Shown in pieces: positions 1 through 13,384 of a DNA stretch of 64,000 nucleotides (within the stretch, counting starts at the first letter, position 1; the number at the start of each line of letters is the position of its first letter). The position numbers were made by a program, and so were the translations under genes. Location: assembly GCA_022925895.1 (NCBI GenBank), contig JAKSYS010000149.1, forward strand, positions 1-64,000. Direction: 5' to 3'. The notes below the pieces were generated by a model. That model did not search any database and was not told where the DNA came from. It was given only the letters and a program-made list of their open reading frames with translations. The stretch comes from Fragilaria crotonensis (taxonomy: Eukaryota; Bacillariophyta; Fragilariophyceae; Fragilariales; Fragilariaceae).

Positions 1-36
1 TGAGGATGGCAGGTATGGAAGGAGCGTTAGGTTGAT

Positions 37-2055
37 TCACGCCATTGTTTGGTGCCAAGATAGAGCATATCGTAGAGAAGCATTCGGATGTGAGCTGTGG
101 CCATTGTGGCAGAACATGCGTATGTATTCAGCTTCAAGTAGACATTGCAACAGGTGTAGCATTGTAGAATTGGCTTCAATGAGGGCACCATTGTAGAAGA
201 TCATGTATCCAACAGTGGAACGGCCAGTGTCAGGGCAGTCTTGCCAGCTGGCGTCGGAGAAAACGGTGAGATCGGAGTATGGGATACGATGGTGAAGGCA
301 GATGTCATAGATGGGATTTGAAGTGCCATCGGGGTAGAATTTGAGAGCGTAGTAGGGGCGGCGGCGAAGATAGCGATGAGCCAAGATAGGGCTCGAAAAT
401 CAGGTATGCCAGGAGAGATGCATGCTTTAGCAAGTTTGCAGACAGCAAATAGGATGTCAGCTCTTGTATTGTATGCAAGGTAGAGGAGAGTGCAGACGGC
501 AGATGGAAGGGAAGCGTTGTTGCGTGTTCGACGAGGGTGACGTCAGGGGCGGTTACGAGGCGGTTATCCTGCTGAAGGTGTAGTCGGGAGGAAAGGGGTA
601 TCGCGTCAGGAATTCGAATTCGGGTCATAACGTTGGAGTATTCAAAGCGTAAGCGGTGTTGATCCAGAGTATAGCTTGAGTCAGGTGTTTGTGGATACGC
701 ATTTGGAGGAACCATTGCGCAGGTCCGAGGAATTTGACATCGGCGATTGCGGACGGAATCTTCAAATTGTTTTTCGATGGAATCGTTGCTTCCAGCGTAG
801 AGCATATCATCGACGAAAATAGGAGACGGAGCCATTGATTGTGTTTGTCGATCGGACAAAATAAGACGGTTCGGAAGGAGATTGATAAAGCCTTGGGAGT
901 AGAGCCATTCCGAAAATTCAATGTTCCAATATTTGCCAGAGTAGACGAGACCGTAGATTCCTTTGTTCAGTAACATTGGAGAGCCAAAGAATTTAGCGTA
1001 TTCAGGAAGTGATAGGCGTATTCCAATGGCAGTTTCACAAAGTGGCGGCCAATAACTTTGGCTTGGAGGTAGGCACCAATGAAGTCAGCACTCTTGACAC
1101 TTCTTCTGGATGCACAGATGGTTGCAATGAATAGTTTGACCCCTCTTGCAGATGCACAGGGTGACCAGGTGTCTTCATACATGAGTGGTTCAACAGGTAT
1201 AGGTTTTGGAGTGCCAGGTGAATTGGTAGATTCAGCAATTTCTTGACGTTGTTCAAGGAGTCGTTGTTGGTTGATGGCTTTGACTCTTTTCAGGAGACGT
1301 TTCTCCAGGTCGCCACGGGCGACAAGGCGACTTTTTAGTTTGTCAAGTTTTCCAGTTGCAGTTTGTTTTGCTTTGAGCACAAGTTTTACTGGGATAATGA
1401 GTTCATCTTTGTGTGGAGTTTGTCCAAGGATGAAGGTATCATGGTCAATGAGGTTCTTGATTTCCATTTTGATTGCATGTAGCCAAGCATTGCGGACATT
1501 ATCATCAAGTTTGAGGACAGCTTTGAGAGACTGAGGTTCTGGAAGATATTTGTCCACAGGTTCCTGGGGGTTGGCTTGTGGATTGTTGCTGGGAGAGTTG
1601 TCAATTGTCATCATGGCAGAGTGAATGGGATCAATAGTTGGTAGATCTTCATTGCATTCTTGGAAGTAGATGGTCATCATCTTGTGGAGTTGGGAATGAT
1701 GTTGTTGATGGGTGACAAAGTTGATTTGATGTGGTGTGGGTGGTGTTGGACCATGTGGAGGAGTTGTATGTTTGATTGCAGCAAGTGTAGAAGGTGGTGG
1801 ATCATCTTCATGGGCATTGTTATCAGTTTCAGGGATGGCAGGGAGGGAAGAATGATGGTTGGAGGTATCAATGAAGGTTGATGGTGGGTTACCAAGGTTG
1901 GCTGCAGAGCCAGTTTGATGGTAGGTAGATGGTTCAGAGTTCTCTGGAGTGTCACGAAGTCCATGCGGATTGAAGTGGGAGCGGATGGGTACGGCTCCAG
2001 CAAAAGGTTTGGAATCGAAACAGAGCGGAGTTGAAGTCTTCATCGAAGTAGGCAT
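37..2055 (-). pseudogene. Reverse transcriptase and RNase H region of the outer Copia element
   Basis: The Copia reverse transcriptase is visible as KSRLVARGD and SADFIGAYLQAKV in the first half, and FVDDMLYAGS in the second half as the polymerase Asp-Asp motif. RNase H begins near 37-384 with VFSDASWQDCPDTGRSTVGY. The C-terminal end and the 3' LTR lie beyond the left edge of the window. The region is broken in a few places. Confidence 0.8.
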
Positions 2056-3575
2056 CGCGGGTTATGATGAGGCTTTGGGGTTGGTCTGGCGAGTAGATTA
2101 ACCAGCCTGCAGAGTTGTCGGGAAATCCAAGGAAAATACCGCGGGATGCACGTTGGAGTTGTTGCTTGTAGGTTATAAGTTTGTTGCGGAAGGTTGGTTC
2201 GTAGCGTTTGAAGAATGTTGGACATCCGAAGACGCGGAAGTTGGCGAGGAAGGCTTGCGTTGAAAACTGTATTGATAGGGAGTTGTTGGGTTGCCATCTT
2301 GGTCAATAACATTCTTGGCTGGGCAGACATTGAGGATTTGAACAGCATAGGCATGGGCATGATGGAAGAATGCACCTCCTAGTCTTGCATTGTTCAGAAG
2401 GATGTTGGCAGTGTTGTGGACTTCACGCCATTTGGCCATAAATACCGTTCATTTCTTGATGTTCAGGTGCTGCAGCTTCAACTTTGATACCAAGTGAAGT
2501 GCATTCAGAAATGAATTTGGTTGAAGTGAAAGCAGATCCAGCATCAGTGCGGATAAAACGGACAGATTGGGTGCGGCCAAGGAGTTCTGTGTCAGTTAGC
2601 CATTGCTTCAGAGCAGTAATAATGGAAGCTGTGCTTTCAGTTGGGAGACCAATCCAACCTGTTAGTTTGCCAGGTGTTGTGACAATGAACAAGTAGGCTG
2701 AAAAGTTGGTATTGGTTGTGAGACCATAGCGGAAAGGGTTGCGCATTAGGTCAAGATGAAGGCGGTGGAAAGGTTCAGTGCCTTGGCGTTGAGGAGTTTT
2801 GTTGCGGGCACGTTTTGGCTGATTGAAATGCGTAGAGGCCAGGAGTTGTGATCAACAGTAGGTGTCAAGACATGGTCATTCCATGTTTGGTGAAGGGATC
2901 CGACCATAAGGTTGCGGAAATTTCGGAAAGCAAGTCGTCGATAGATGAGTTCCAAAGGTAGGGCGGTGACTGAACGGCGTTGATCGGTGTCAACAGGGGG
3001 TGTAGTGTCATCAAAATGTTGTTCATCAGGATCAGAGTCAGGGTCAGAAGGTAGGTTAGAGTTGGAGATGGTTGAGAAGGCTTGTTGTGATGAAGGTAGT
3101 TCTCTGGTCAGTATTGGCCAAGTGTATGTGGAACCATTTGGGAGTTGAATTGTTGTGGCTCTGTTCTTGATCAGGACACTGAAGTTTTGGTGCATGATAG
3201 AGCAGTTAAGGAGAGGAGTCTGTGGCTGAGACCTTCAACATAGTAGACATCAGTGAGTCCTAGGATGGACTTGAGGCCATCATCAGTGGTGAAGTGGCAT
3301 GCAGTTGTGCCTTTGTGAGTGGACATCTTGGTGCTGCCATCAGCTAAGGAGATTGGAACACTGCAGGGTTCGACATCGTGGAGGTCGCTGAAGAGTGGAG
3401 TATAATGGCTGGTAGCACCACTGTCAGGTAGCCAGTTTTCAAGATGTGGGGGACCAAATCTTTGGTATGGTGATTGGGGATCATCTGGAAAGTAAGCTGT
3501 GGCTCCAGAGTTGGGAGGAGAATAATTGGCAGATGGTAGATAATCTCTGTCAAGGAGAGGTTGGTTGATGGTCAT
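2040..3575 (-). pseudogene. Protease and integrase region of the outer Copia element
   Basis: The aspartic protease is marked by WLPDSGATSHYTP at about 3400-3460, with a downstream GLTDVYYVEGLSHRLLSL stretch typical of Copia protease ends. The integrase core follows at about 2423-2746, where FIRTDAGSAFTS carries the second catalytic Asp and APEHQEMNG the Glu region. Domain order and strand fit the surrounding Gag and reverse transcriptase. The reading frames are interrupted, so this is a fossil region. Confidence 0.75.
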
Positions 3576-5830
3576 CTGAGGTAGGTCAGGATTGGGCCAA
3601 GGGATGTTGGATGGGTGACCATCAGTGTTGTCAAAAGATGAGGCTGAAAAGGCTTGGTGGTGGTATCTTGATTGGTCTGGTGAGTTTTGGCCAGAGTCAG
3701 TGATGAAGTAGGCGCGTTGTTGGTTGCGGGAGCAGCGTTTTCATTGTTGGATGGTCTTTGAGGGTTGGTGGAGCGATTGTTTTGGTTTGATCTGGGGTTT
3801 GTGCAGTTGCGCGCATAGTGGCCGAGGCGTCCGCAGTTATTGCAGACGATTGTAGCGGCATTGGAAGGGTTGCGCGAATGGTTGTTGTTGGATCCGTTAG
3901 GAGATGGACGTTGATTAGACTGGACGTCGGTCGGAAAGGTGGTCGATTGTTTCGTTGAGGCTGGTTGGATGGCCGCGGGAGGGTGGTGGTGGACGACGTT
4001 GATTCGAGTTGTTGAATGGTGGTCGCGAAGGATTTGTAGGAGGTCGGAACGGGCGCGAATGGTTTTGCGGTAGTCGCGGTGGTTGGTTTCGGTTTTGATT
4101 GTTGCTGCTGGGATTGGAATAAGGTCGAAGGATGGAGCTGAAAGCTTGTTGTTGTCTTTGTGTGAAAACACGTTGGGTAGTTTGGTTGTGGCGCGGTTGA
4201 GAATGGTGGGAGTGGTGACCACGGGCAGCGTTGGCGTGTTGGTTGTAGTTGCGGTGGTTTTGGGATGGGAGTGTGAGGCCACGGGATTCGTCAATGTTCA
4301 GGAGATGGCTTTCGAGTTCGGCGAATGGTGGCAGAGCTTCGTCATTCAGTTCTGCTCGACGTATGTCGGCGTCGAAGCGTTGATAGGATGCGGCGTAGAA
4401 GGAGTGATTGCTTCCACCACGAACGGTGCGTTTGATGAGTTCGGCGTCAGTGTTGGGTATTCCAGCATGATAGCAGTCGCGCGTGAGAAGGCGAATGCGG
4501 TTGAGGTAGGAGGTTGCGACTTCATGATGTGGTTGTTTGATTGAGCAGAAAGCTTCGCGAGTTCGTTCGACATGATCAGGAGTTAGCGGAGCGCAGTGGC
4601 GTCGTAGAGTGAGAATTGCAGTCCGAGCGTCCGGTGGGCCATCAATGATGTGTTTCTGGCAAGGGTCGCAAACGTTTGTGAAGATCAAATTGTAGATAGC
4701 AGTGCCAACAAAAGGGTGTGAATAGGACACTTGTTTTGGCCAAAGATCAAAGACTTGGCGCGTCCACGGGGAAATGTTGCAAACAATTCGAAGGTTGTCA
4801 ATGAAGGTGTTAAAATGTCGGCGGCGTGCTTGAAGGTCGGTTGGGTAGGACAATTTGCGAAGGTTAGCATTTTTGGCGTACTTCAAAAGTGTTTTCGTGA
4901 GGTCTTCGATTGGCGGATAAGTAAAATCGGTTCGCGTTGATGATGTGAGCGCATCAGGGGATGTGTGTTGAATGTGCTTGGGTTCTTGTTCTGAATCATG
5001 GTCTGTGTCCTCATCAAAGAAGGTTTCAACAGTGGAGGGTATGTGAAGGTTGCGTGGGTCGCCTGGCGCGGAGTTGGGCGTGTTGCAACGGATTTTGGTG
5101 CATTTTGGGGTTTTGGTTGTCGTTTCCAAAATTAGGTGATTTTTGCGTAGGTTTGGCAGATTTCGTGCTGGGAGGTTGAATAATTTCGTTGCGTTGATTA
5201 TGGGGTTGCGAAAGATTTTGCGACGGATTTGGTGGTTGGGGTTCAAATTTTGGGGTGAGAACTTTTGGTAGGTATAATTTTGGGTGTCGTCGAAAAAGTT
5301 GTCGAAATCGGAGGTTGTGGGTTCGATTCGGTGGCGTCCGGATTGTGAGGTAATTTTACGTTTTTCGGCGTGAGAATGCCTGAAAATGCATCGGAGAAGC
5401 GTTTTAGAGGCCCAGTTGTTGATTTCGCAGTTGGAGGTGAGTTGGAGGGTGTTTCGGCGTGTGAACTGCTTGTTTCGGGCGAGTTTGGTGGTAAAAATGC
5501 GAGATTTGGTTGAGTTCCGGGCAGTTGTTGAGTTGTTTGTGCGTGTTCGTCGTATGTAGTTTCTGCGTCGGAAATTAGCTGTTGGGAGTGAATTTCCGGG
5601 CTGTCGGTGGTGTTTTGCGTTGGATTTTCGCCGGTAGTGTCGTTTTGCGCAGGAATTTCGTCGCCGTGTTCGTCGTGTGTAAAATTGCAGTTTGGGGTTC
5701 GTTTGGTGCAAAAATTTGCGTTTGCGGGTCGATTTGTGCAGGAATTTCGTCCTGGGGTCCGGGGTTCGAGTCGGATCCGATAATAAAGATGAACGGCGAG
5801 TTGAAACGGCAAGACATGCAAAATGTGTTC
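3572..5830 (-). pseudogene. Gag region of the outer Copia element with CCHC zinc knuckle
   Basis: An Asn/Thr/Pro-rich N-terminal part is followed by a helical Copia Gag (UBN2-like) core at about 4300-4950, with words such as HFNTFIDNLRIVC and SYLNRIRLLTRDCYHAGIP. Next comes a Gln/Asn/Pro-rich linker and a classic nucleic-acid-binding knuckle CNNCGRLGHYARNC at about 3797-3853. This order is normal for Copia. In life this would coat the element RNA in cytoplasmic particles. It lies directly before the protease and integrase regions on the same strand, and it is broken. Confidence 0.75.
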
Positions 5831-5989
5831 CAGAAAATGTACTATTATCCTGTTGAAAGGTAATTATATTGTTACTTGCAACTGATTCTATCTGATTGGG
5901 ACAGCTTAGACTGTCACAGATAGAAAGAGGTAAGTAACCAGCATAACAACCAGGATAATGTAAACATTGTGAACTAGACTCACCATAGT

Positions 5990-7696
5990 TTGGAACAGGT
6001 GAATCAGATCCCATGAGATCAATGAATGGGAACTCAGGGTGGTTTTCCTTTGCAGTGTGGTAGTAAGAGAGGAAATTGTTGAATAGTTGCAGCTCAGGGT
6101 CGCGGAGGGCATCGTTAAGGTGTGGAAGAGCCCATGCTTGATAAATAGTCTGTCCACTGGGGCCTGTGGTATAAACTGGAATCAAGCGGACAGCCAAGGA
6201 AAACGGGATGCGTTTGGGGTCGCAGGCAACGTGGTACAAGTCGGCATCGGGGTGGCGACGTAAATCGGCAGTGTGGCGTGGTATCCAATCCGGGTCATTA
6301 ACTTGATCAGGATGAATTGGTTTGGCAGTCTGGGTCCGAAGAGGCGTTGAACTGTGGAACGATTGTAGGCTTCACCAGAAATATTGTTGACAATGATGGG
6401 ATCTCCAGAATGGTCAAGGTTGATGGGAAAGGCACCAGTTGTTGGAGTAGGGATAGCAATTTCAGTTGGGAGCCAAAGCAGTAGGTGGGAGCTTGGAGTG
6501 GGAGCCCTGGAAAATAACAACATTGGTAGGTGGGTAGTTCTCTCTGATAATGCCAGTTGGGTCTTTGGGATGAAGCAGTTGCACAACTCGGAATAGGATG
6601 TATTCGAAATGGGAGGAAGTCAATTGAATCGTTGACGGTGTCGGTTGCTATCGGGGTGAGGCGGTTGTAAATCTCCATGTATTGAAGGATCGCTGTCGAA
6701 TCGGTTCATGGCGATGAGCTCCTGAAGGATGAGGGATTGCAAATCACATGATTGATGGCCAAAGTATCTTCAGTAACATTGTCAAAGGTCAGTTGGACAT
6801 CAGAAGGTTTGGTGATCATTGGGTAGCAGGTAGCAAAACTGGAAAGGAACATGTCTGCAGGGGAGGTTGCCAATGAAAACTTGGTTGTTGTTGAGTTCAG
6901 GTTGCTTGGGCGCTTCTTTGACATACGATGGATGATAGCATGTTGAAAAAGGGCGACGTTAATCAATTCGCAGGCGCGGTCAGACGCAATCTCTTTGGCT
7001 TCGGTGGATGGCGTCGGGAAAGAATTGATGTAGTCCGTTACATAAGGTTGCACGAGTTCGAATTCCGTTTGGAGATAGGGCAGTTTGTCGCGATAATATT
7101 GATCAGAACGGTGGCCAAGGGATGTTCCGGGGAATAGGTCGTCGACTTCGTCAAAGGCATCGTGAACAAAACGGGGCAGGAGGTTGAAGGTTGTTGTATC
7201 GGGAAGGAGACTTAGAGCGGCGGCAGTTGATTTGATTTCCTTTGCGATTGCGAAGAGATGGTCCGGGTAAAAATAGTGCTCAGCTAGTCCATGGTCGCGG
7301 TTGAAATAGTTGCGGTGATGCGTGATGTATAGTAATCTGAGCGCGTAGATGATGGCGACTGCGCATCGTGTTTCCATCGGACAGTCTGGAGGGTCGTCAT
7401 GGAGCGCGTCGTCGATGTCGCTGAATGCTCGGGGAGTTCGGCGGGGCAGGAACTGGGAGCGTTGCTGTTCGTTGAGGTGTTGGACGACCATGTTGGTAGC
7501 GCGATTGAGGGTGTGCTTCATGCTACGTAGGAGCAGGAGTTTATCGGGTCGTACATTCAGAAGTGGGATGTTGGTGCCGGAGATCAGTTCGTCGATATAC
7601 ATGTGGTTGCGTATGACGTGAAGTAGGATGTGGTGGATGAAGTGCTTGTCGAGGCCACGGATGATGTTGAGTTCGGGTGGGTCGGCGAGTGTGTTG
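5990..7696 (-). pseudogene. Continuation of the outer element's leader frame
   Basis: These are minus-strand coding frames with a more globular composition than the upstream part. They include a helix-rich stretch at about 6706-7602 with words such as RPDKLLLLRSMKHTLN and ELINVALFQHAIIHRM. No catalytic motif is recognised. The region sits between the middle Copia insertion and the Gag region of the outer element, in the same orientation as both. It is broken in several places and is a fossil. Confidence 0.5.
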
Positions 7697-8105
7697 TGTC
7701 AGTGCATATTTCATTCTTGCTACTGTGCAATCGTCTAATCGCGCACAGTCTACTATCTACAGTCGTTGACATGCATGACGCATGTGCAACTCCGACTAGT
7801 TTAGCTTAAGGCCGATGTACTCCATCGGCTCACAACTTTAACTTAGCCTAAAACTATTACCTCCACTGCATTCTTGCCGGTCTACGATCGTAAGGGTGAA
7901 GAGGTACAGTTGTTGCCGTCCCCATCTATAACTCACGACATCACTATCACCGACACCCTCGCCACTGCGTACCTCGTCGGATATCGCCGCTCTTCCGTTC
8001 ATTGTGCTGTCGTGTTCTCCTCTTCTGTTTCTGACGGTCTCGCACTAACTCGACTCCCAAGCGAGCCAACGTATGTGAAGCTGCCGTACTAGAGAGGGTC
8101 TCACA
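7697..8105 (+). repeat. Left (5') LTR of the middle Copia element (409 bp)
   Basis: The repeat starts TGTCAGTGCATATTTC and ends GAGAGGGTCTCACA, and matches 21054-21465 along its whole length apart from two short length differences. TG...CA ends and the TGTTG flank define the boundaries exactly. Confidence 0.95.
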
Positions 8106-8667
8106 GGTTATGAGCCCAAACGTATACGATTGAATTCTGCGCCACTCGAATAAGTCTGCGTTCTCTCGTGTTCTTTGTGTCGTACGATACCAAGAACCAC
8201 GTTACCACTCGATTCGGAATCATCCATCCAGGACCGCATATTTCTGAAGACCTGATATTAACATGTCAGACGCAGGGGAGCTCCGGCACGATGATGACTG
8301 TCTCGTTGTCACCATCGACATTGTGGACTGCCCAATGGCGGAAATCCACTCACAGAAGTCTTCAACGTCCTTACGAAGACACTTCTTGACAACTACCACG
8401 ACGTGATCCGCGATTCGGTCCTCCAACAACTCCAAGATACCACCTGGCTCTCGGAGGATTTGATACCTTTGCTGACAGACTCTGGTTTCGGCATGTATCA
8501 CGCCCGTGATCGCAATCACATCATCTCGTTGCGAAAGCCTGCATTGCAGCGCTTGATCAACCAGCGCCTCAAAGATCGCTCTCGTCCTTCGGACCTCGTC
8601 CATGTCCCTGTCCTGATCCGTTTTCTTATGTCTGCGATCGACATTCCGAAACCACCAGGATCCTCGG

Positions 8668-10284
8668 TTGCTTCCGATAGCGTACACGAGCCGTTCCCGG
8701 CACTCCCGACGAGGAGGGCCGCCATCGGTAATCGACACATCCGTACATGTCGACACGCCACCTGTTCCCGCTACCACGGAAGAAGATCATCCCCCGCCAA
8801 GTGTCAACGTCGATACTAGCGACGATCCGGTCATCACCGTCCCGACCTTTCGAGGACAACCGGTCGATACCCGACCCACCGGTGGCCACGGGCCACCAAT
8901 GGCCGCTGATCGCTTTCAGAGTCCACCCGACGCGGTCCCGCCTCGCCCGTTATTCAATTCCGCAGCGACAAATCGTACGGGAACGTTGACCCGTACGCCT
9001 ACTCGCATGCACCCTTTTTCAGCCGAAGTGACCTTCGGTGCCGAATCTTTTGAAGATTACATGTGCCAATTCATGTGTGGCGAGGTAAAGTTCAAAGACT
9101 TCCGAAAAGCGAGCATTCCAAAATTCGATTCGTCCAAAAACGATTCATTCGTTCATTGGTACAAATTATTTTGCTCCACTTGCCTTCAATGGGAGTGTGG
9201 TGCCCACCATATGAATCGGCACAAGAGGATTCGATTCATGGAAAATGGTGGCTTTGGCTTCCTGTCCGTCCGCGAGAAGGACTCATTCATGTCGGGGTTA
9301 ATCTACACCGCCCTCACTCAAGAATCAACCTTCCCGAATGGTTCACGAGAACAGAGCGCCGTTGAAGGCTGCCCTCCCCAAGCAGGATATCACGTGGTGT
9401 ATTCATTGTTCCGCCTACATCATCCCCTTCTCCATTCAGTGTTCTCAACTGCTAGCGAAATCCTCGCCAGCGTCGTACCGAACCATTCAGTTTGTACATC
9501 CGTCGGCTTCAAGACTTCATGGTGCGCGAGCGTCAAGCCACTCGCACGTACACCGAATCAGAGGCTCTCGACCTTTCGGTCCGCAATCTGACGTCCGAAT
9601 GGCGTCCCGAGATCCGACGTTTAGTCGAACGCGATAAGCGCACTGGACACGATGGTGCGCTTCCGTTCAAACTCGTTGGCGCAACTCGCAACGACGTTCG
9701 TCGAGTATGCATCCGAAATCGGCCGCGACCCACCGTCCTCGCAGCAGTCGTCAACGGGAAGGACGCCGACGTCCATCATCCGACGCATTGAAACCGCGTC
9801 GCCTGACTTCTCGTCGTCCATGTCCGAAGCGACCCTCGACGACGAGGAGATCAACCTGATGGTTCGCGCCATTTCCCAGAACCAAGATGCATCTTCTGTT
9901 TGTCTTGGTTGCCATTTGCCAGGTCATAAATTGGAGGACTGCAATCGCTTCGTTGACTACATTGTCGCCGAAGGGTTGGCACAACGCAATCCTCAGCTCA
10001 AGGCGCAGATCGCGAACTCGCACAAGCAGTTTCGCAGCCGCCTGAACTCGGCCAATACCCGTGGTCGCCCACCGCCTCCCACCAACCGGACCATGCGTCG
10101 CATCTTGGAACATGAGCCGGCCGGCGTTGAGGTCCCTGCCACCGAAGACAAGGACGACGACGAGGATGAAGACGAATTAGTTGGCTTCCAACAAAATTCC
10201 TCCGCGTCACCGCTGCTGAAGAAGTCGACTTTGAGGCATGTTTCGCGTCCCCAGCACCAACTCCATCACCATCCCTGTCGCTGA
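8668..10284 (+). pseudogene. Gag region of the middle Copia element
   Basis: A Pro/Asp/Thr-rich N-terminal region is followed by a helical core and a knuckle of the form CLGCHLPGHKLEDC at about 9900-9945, then a tail rich in Arg and acidic residues. Position after the left LTR and before protease and integrase identifies it as Gag. The frames are interrupted; it is a fossil. Confidence 0.65.
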
Positions 10285-12378
10285 TGCAAATCCTGCACTT
10301 CCAGCGTCAGAGACAATTCACATCGACGACGTTCTTCCCGAACCTATCCTACTTCGTCGACTGGCTGAAACGTATGATCGCGAACGTCAACTCTCGTTCG
10401 CGCATGCCGACAACGGATCGATGGCATGCACTGCCAACGATCGCAAGCTTCTCTTTGCCTACCGCCCTCTCAGTCGCACCAACGTCCGCCTCTTTGACGC
10501 CGGTCACCATGCGCATCAACCTATCGGTGTCGGCTTCCTGTGCGTGCCGGTTGATAATCGTGGAAATGCCGGAGGCCATCGTCCGTATTCATTCGGACAT
10601 ATTACACTCCCACAATTCCAGGCATCATCATTTCCCATGCAGCTATTTCAAAGCAGCTCGGTACCGATGGCTACCACATGTCAAGCTTCTCTGAAAACAT
10701 CGGACACATTCACTTTCCGCACCGCCTTCGTCGCTCGCAAGATATACACATCATCTTGCAACCGACGGCAAGCCGCGGCGGCTTGACGTTCACTGAGGCC
10801 TTGATTGCCCCGACAGCTGAGGCCCATTTAGCGCCGCTACCATCGGACCAAGTCGTTCGGAAACTGTGCACCGAACATGCACCAGTCACCGCAGCAACAA
10901 TTCTTGATCCCATCGATGGTATGACCTGCGATGCCTGTCATTCTCCACCTGCCCCGAATTCTAATGTGCTGCCCGCTTCACCCGACGGCAACGCAAGACC
11001 TTACGTTTTGGACAAGGAATGGCTCCGGCGGGTCTCGATTTCATTGTCCCCGTCAATATCGACACAGACCGCTTAAGCCACGAAGGCCATCGCTCAGAAG
11101 ATCTCCTCGCTCAACGTCCAACGATCCTGGACGGTGACGTTCATTCCCGGAACTCTCTTCGCCTTTATGCACGGATGCATATGCCGTGCGCTCCCTGAGT
11201 CGTACGGCTCTGCGAATGTTGTGGCACCAACGGCTTGGGCACATCAATTTTCGTCGTCTGTCGGAGATGCATCGTTTTGTAAAAGGGATGCCGCAATTCC
11301 AGATTCCAACCGAACTTGAAGGATGTCCCATCTGTCTTGCTGCCAAACTCCGCAAAGCACCAAAAGGAATCGAAACCACAATGAGAGCGACAACGTGTAA
11401 CCAAGGATTGTCGATCGATTTTGGCTTCATGGTCCAGAAGAGCCGGGACTCAGTTCGACACAACACCCTCGTCGGCCTCAACGGAGAGACTTGTTATGTC
11501 CTTCTTACTGATCACTTCAGTGGTCGAATCTTCGGTCGCGCCTTCGCAACGAAAGCACCTCCCATCGATTGGATCAACAGCTGGCTTGCAAGCAACTCCC
11601 CCGCAATGTCCCGACAAGTATGTTCGCATGGATGGAGGTGGTGAGCTCGGAAAGTGCCGCGACATCCATCGCACCTTCGCAAACTTTGGATATGCCGTGG
11701 AACTGACCGGTCCGGATTCGTCGCATCAGAATGGACCTGGAGAGCGTCCACATCAGACGATCGGCGATGCTCTTCGCACCATGCTTTCCGGTGCGAATCT
11801 CCAGCCCAACTTCTGGCCGTATGCATTCTACCACTACATTCGCTTGTATAACTTCGTCCCCCCACGGCGATCGACCTACAAGCCCATACGAGATGTGTGG
11901 TGCCCCTCTCCCAAATCTGGCAAAGCTACGGACCTTTGGATGTCGGATCCACGTTCGTCCAACGACTGCTCGATACGGTCGCGTCGTTCCGAACTCCCGC
12001 CTCGGTATTTTTCTCGGGTACTCGCGCTCCCTGAAGGTCATGTATTACTTCGACCTTGGCAGCTCGACCGTCAAAACCGCCACCCATGCGCGTTTCGACG
12101 AGGGCATGAACGATCTAGATGAACCGCCTCCTAATGTGAAGCTCCTCCGGAACCTTGCCGATGACGGCGTCGTCGGTCCGGACCGTCTGGATCTCCCAGC
12201 CTTCAACCTGGAAGTCTCTGATGACCCATTCGAACGCCTTGACGAACTGTCCCCGTCCATCACCTGTGAGCATCCCTGCCTCGGTTTCGAAATCATGGAG
12301 TGTCACATTCGGAGACGAGGTATGTTTCGGTGTTGTTGCAAATACCACGGCCTCGCGGATCCGAAATGTTCGCCGTAA
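10238..12378 (+). pseudogene. Protease and integrase region of the middle Copia element
   Basis: The protease is likely around 10400-10560, where FAHADNGSMACT stands where a DSG/DTG motif usually stands and GVGFLCVP follows. This DxGSM style of protease is, as I recall, seen in some stramenopile Copia elements. The zinc-binding pre-integrase domain is at about 11205-11345 (LWHQRLGHINFRRL, CPICLAAKLRKAP). The integrase core follows at about 11400-11900, with LSIDFGFMV, a GGGEL region and SSHQNGPGERPHQ. It is broken in several places. Confidence 0.7.
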
Positions 12379-12699
12379 ATACATCGGCGCCTTCGTTGTA
12401 TCCATTAATGACGTCGCCGTGTTCACTGCGGCATCTATCTTGGACGCACTTCGTGTTGTGGCCGCATCGGACGAGCAAACGTTCAAGATTGTTTTCGCAC
12501 CGGACCGATATATCCCAGTTGTCGATCGGCATCTTGACCAGCCGATTCATCTATCTGTGGAACAATTGCGTACAGTCTCTGCCATCCGGTCCTCCTCCCC
12601 GCAACCGAACCTGCCTGACGGCGGTATCGCATGCAACGAAGACAGCACCATCGATGATGACCATGTTCAGTTGCTCCTTCGCTCCCTGAATACAACGAC

Positions 12700-13166
12700 G
12701 CATGGGACTCCGGAAGAACAAAGCCTCGGGAGCTTCACTCGACGTAAGCTCCGACGCCTCCCAAACTGGAAAGAATGGCAAGACGCCGAATTCAAGCAGC
12801 TTGATTCGATGGCCAAACAAGAAATGTATGGCGCCCCTGTTCCTGCTCCCAGAGATGCTATTGTGCTCCGGCAACATTGGAACTACGCCATCAAAGGCGA
12901 CGGTTCTCGGAAAGCAAGAAACTGCTGCGATGGATCCCCTCGCGCAGCTCCACAGCTCAAGTTGGCTAACACCTATTCTAGCTGCATCGAACAACCTTGT
13001 ATGCGCCTTTTCTTTGCTCTGTGTGCTCATGAGGGTTATGTCAGTCTGAAAGTGGATGCGACGAACGCGTATGCGAACTCGCCGCCACCAAATCAGCCCA
13101 CGTTCGTGGTCATCGATGATCAATACGCCGACTGGTATCTCGCTCGTCACGGTACGGTCGTCTCTC
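12700..13166 (+). pseudogene. Start of the reverse transcriptase of the middle Copia element
   Basis: The sequence encodes RRKLRRLPNWKEWQDAEFKQL, GDGSRKARNCCDGSPRA and VDATNAYANSPPPNQPTFV, which match the beginning of a Copia reverse transcriptase, with the first catalytic Asp in the VDATNAY word. The inner element begins at 13167, in the middle of this domain. Confidence 0.75.
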
Positions 13167-13384
13167 TGTTGATATTACAAGCTACCGGTACTGTATCATT
13201 CAGGATGCTATGAATCATGTATCAAGTATCAAGTACCATTATACGGTACTACATCTGCACAGTACGACTCGGGATTGAAGGATGACTCCGAACAAGGTAA
13301 TGCTCACTTTTCTATGTTTTAGATAATTCATAACTGAATCAAGACATGCTTTCCTGCAAGGATGATCTACTTGTAGGATTAACA
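13167..13384 (+). repeat. Left (5') LTR of the inner Copia element (218 bp)
   Basis: This is identical in length, and as far as I can read in sequence, to 19480-19697. It has TG...CA ends and lies inside the reverse transcriptase region of the middle element. Confidence 0.95.

Larger units (their letters stand above)
1..7696 (-). mobile_element. Outer Copia-type LTR element, 3' part (gag to RNase H), broken, runs off left edge
   Basis: This is the downstream part of a minus-strand Ty1/Copia element. Reading from high to low coordinates it holds the end of a long leader reading frame (about 5990-7696), a Gag region, a CCHC knuckle, protease, integrase, reverse transcriptase and RNase H. That domain order (integrase before reverse transcriptase) is diagnostic of Copia. 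The element is cut at 7696 by a younger Copia insertion, and its other part resumes at 21466. Its 3' LTR is not in the window, so its age cannot be read from an LTR pair. The coding frames are interrupted in several places, perhaps around ten over the whole element, so it is a fossil copy. It resembles the diatom CoDi elements; this family placement is by recollection of domain style, not by a search. Confidence 0.85.
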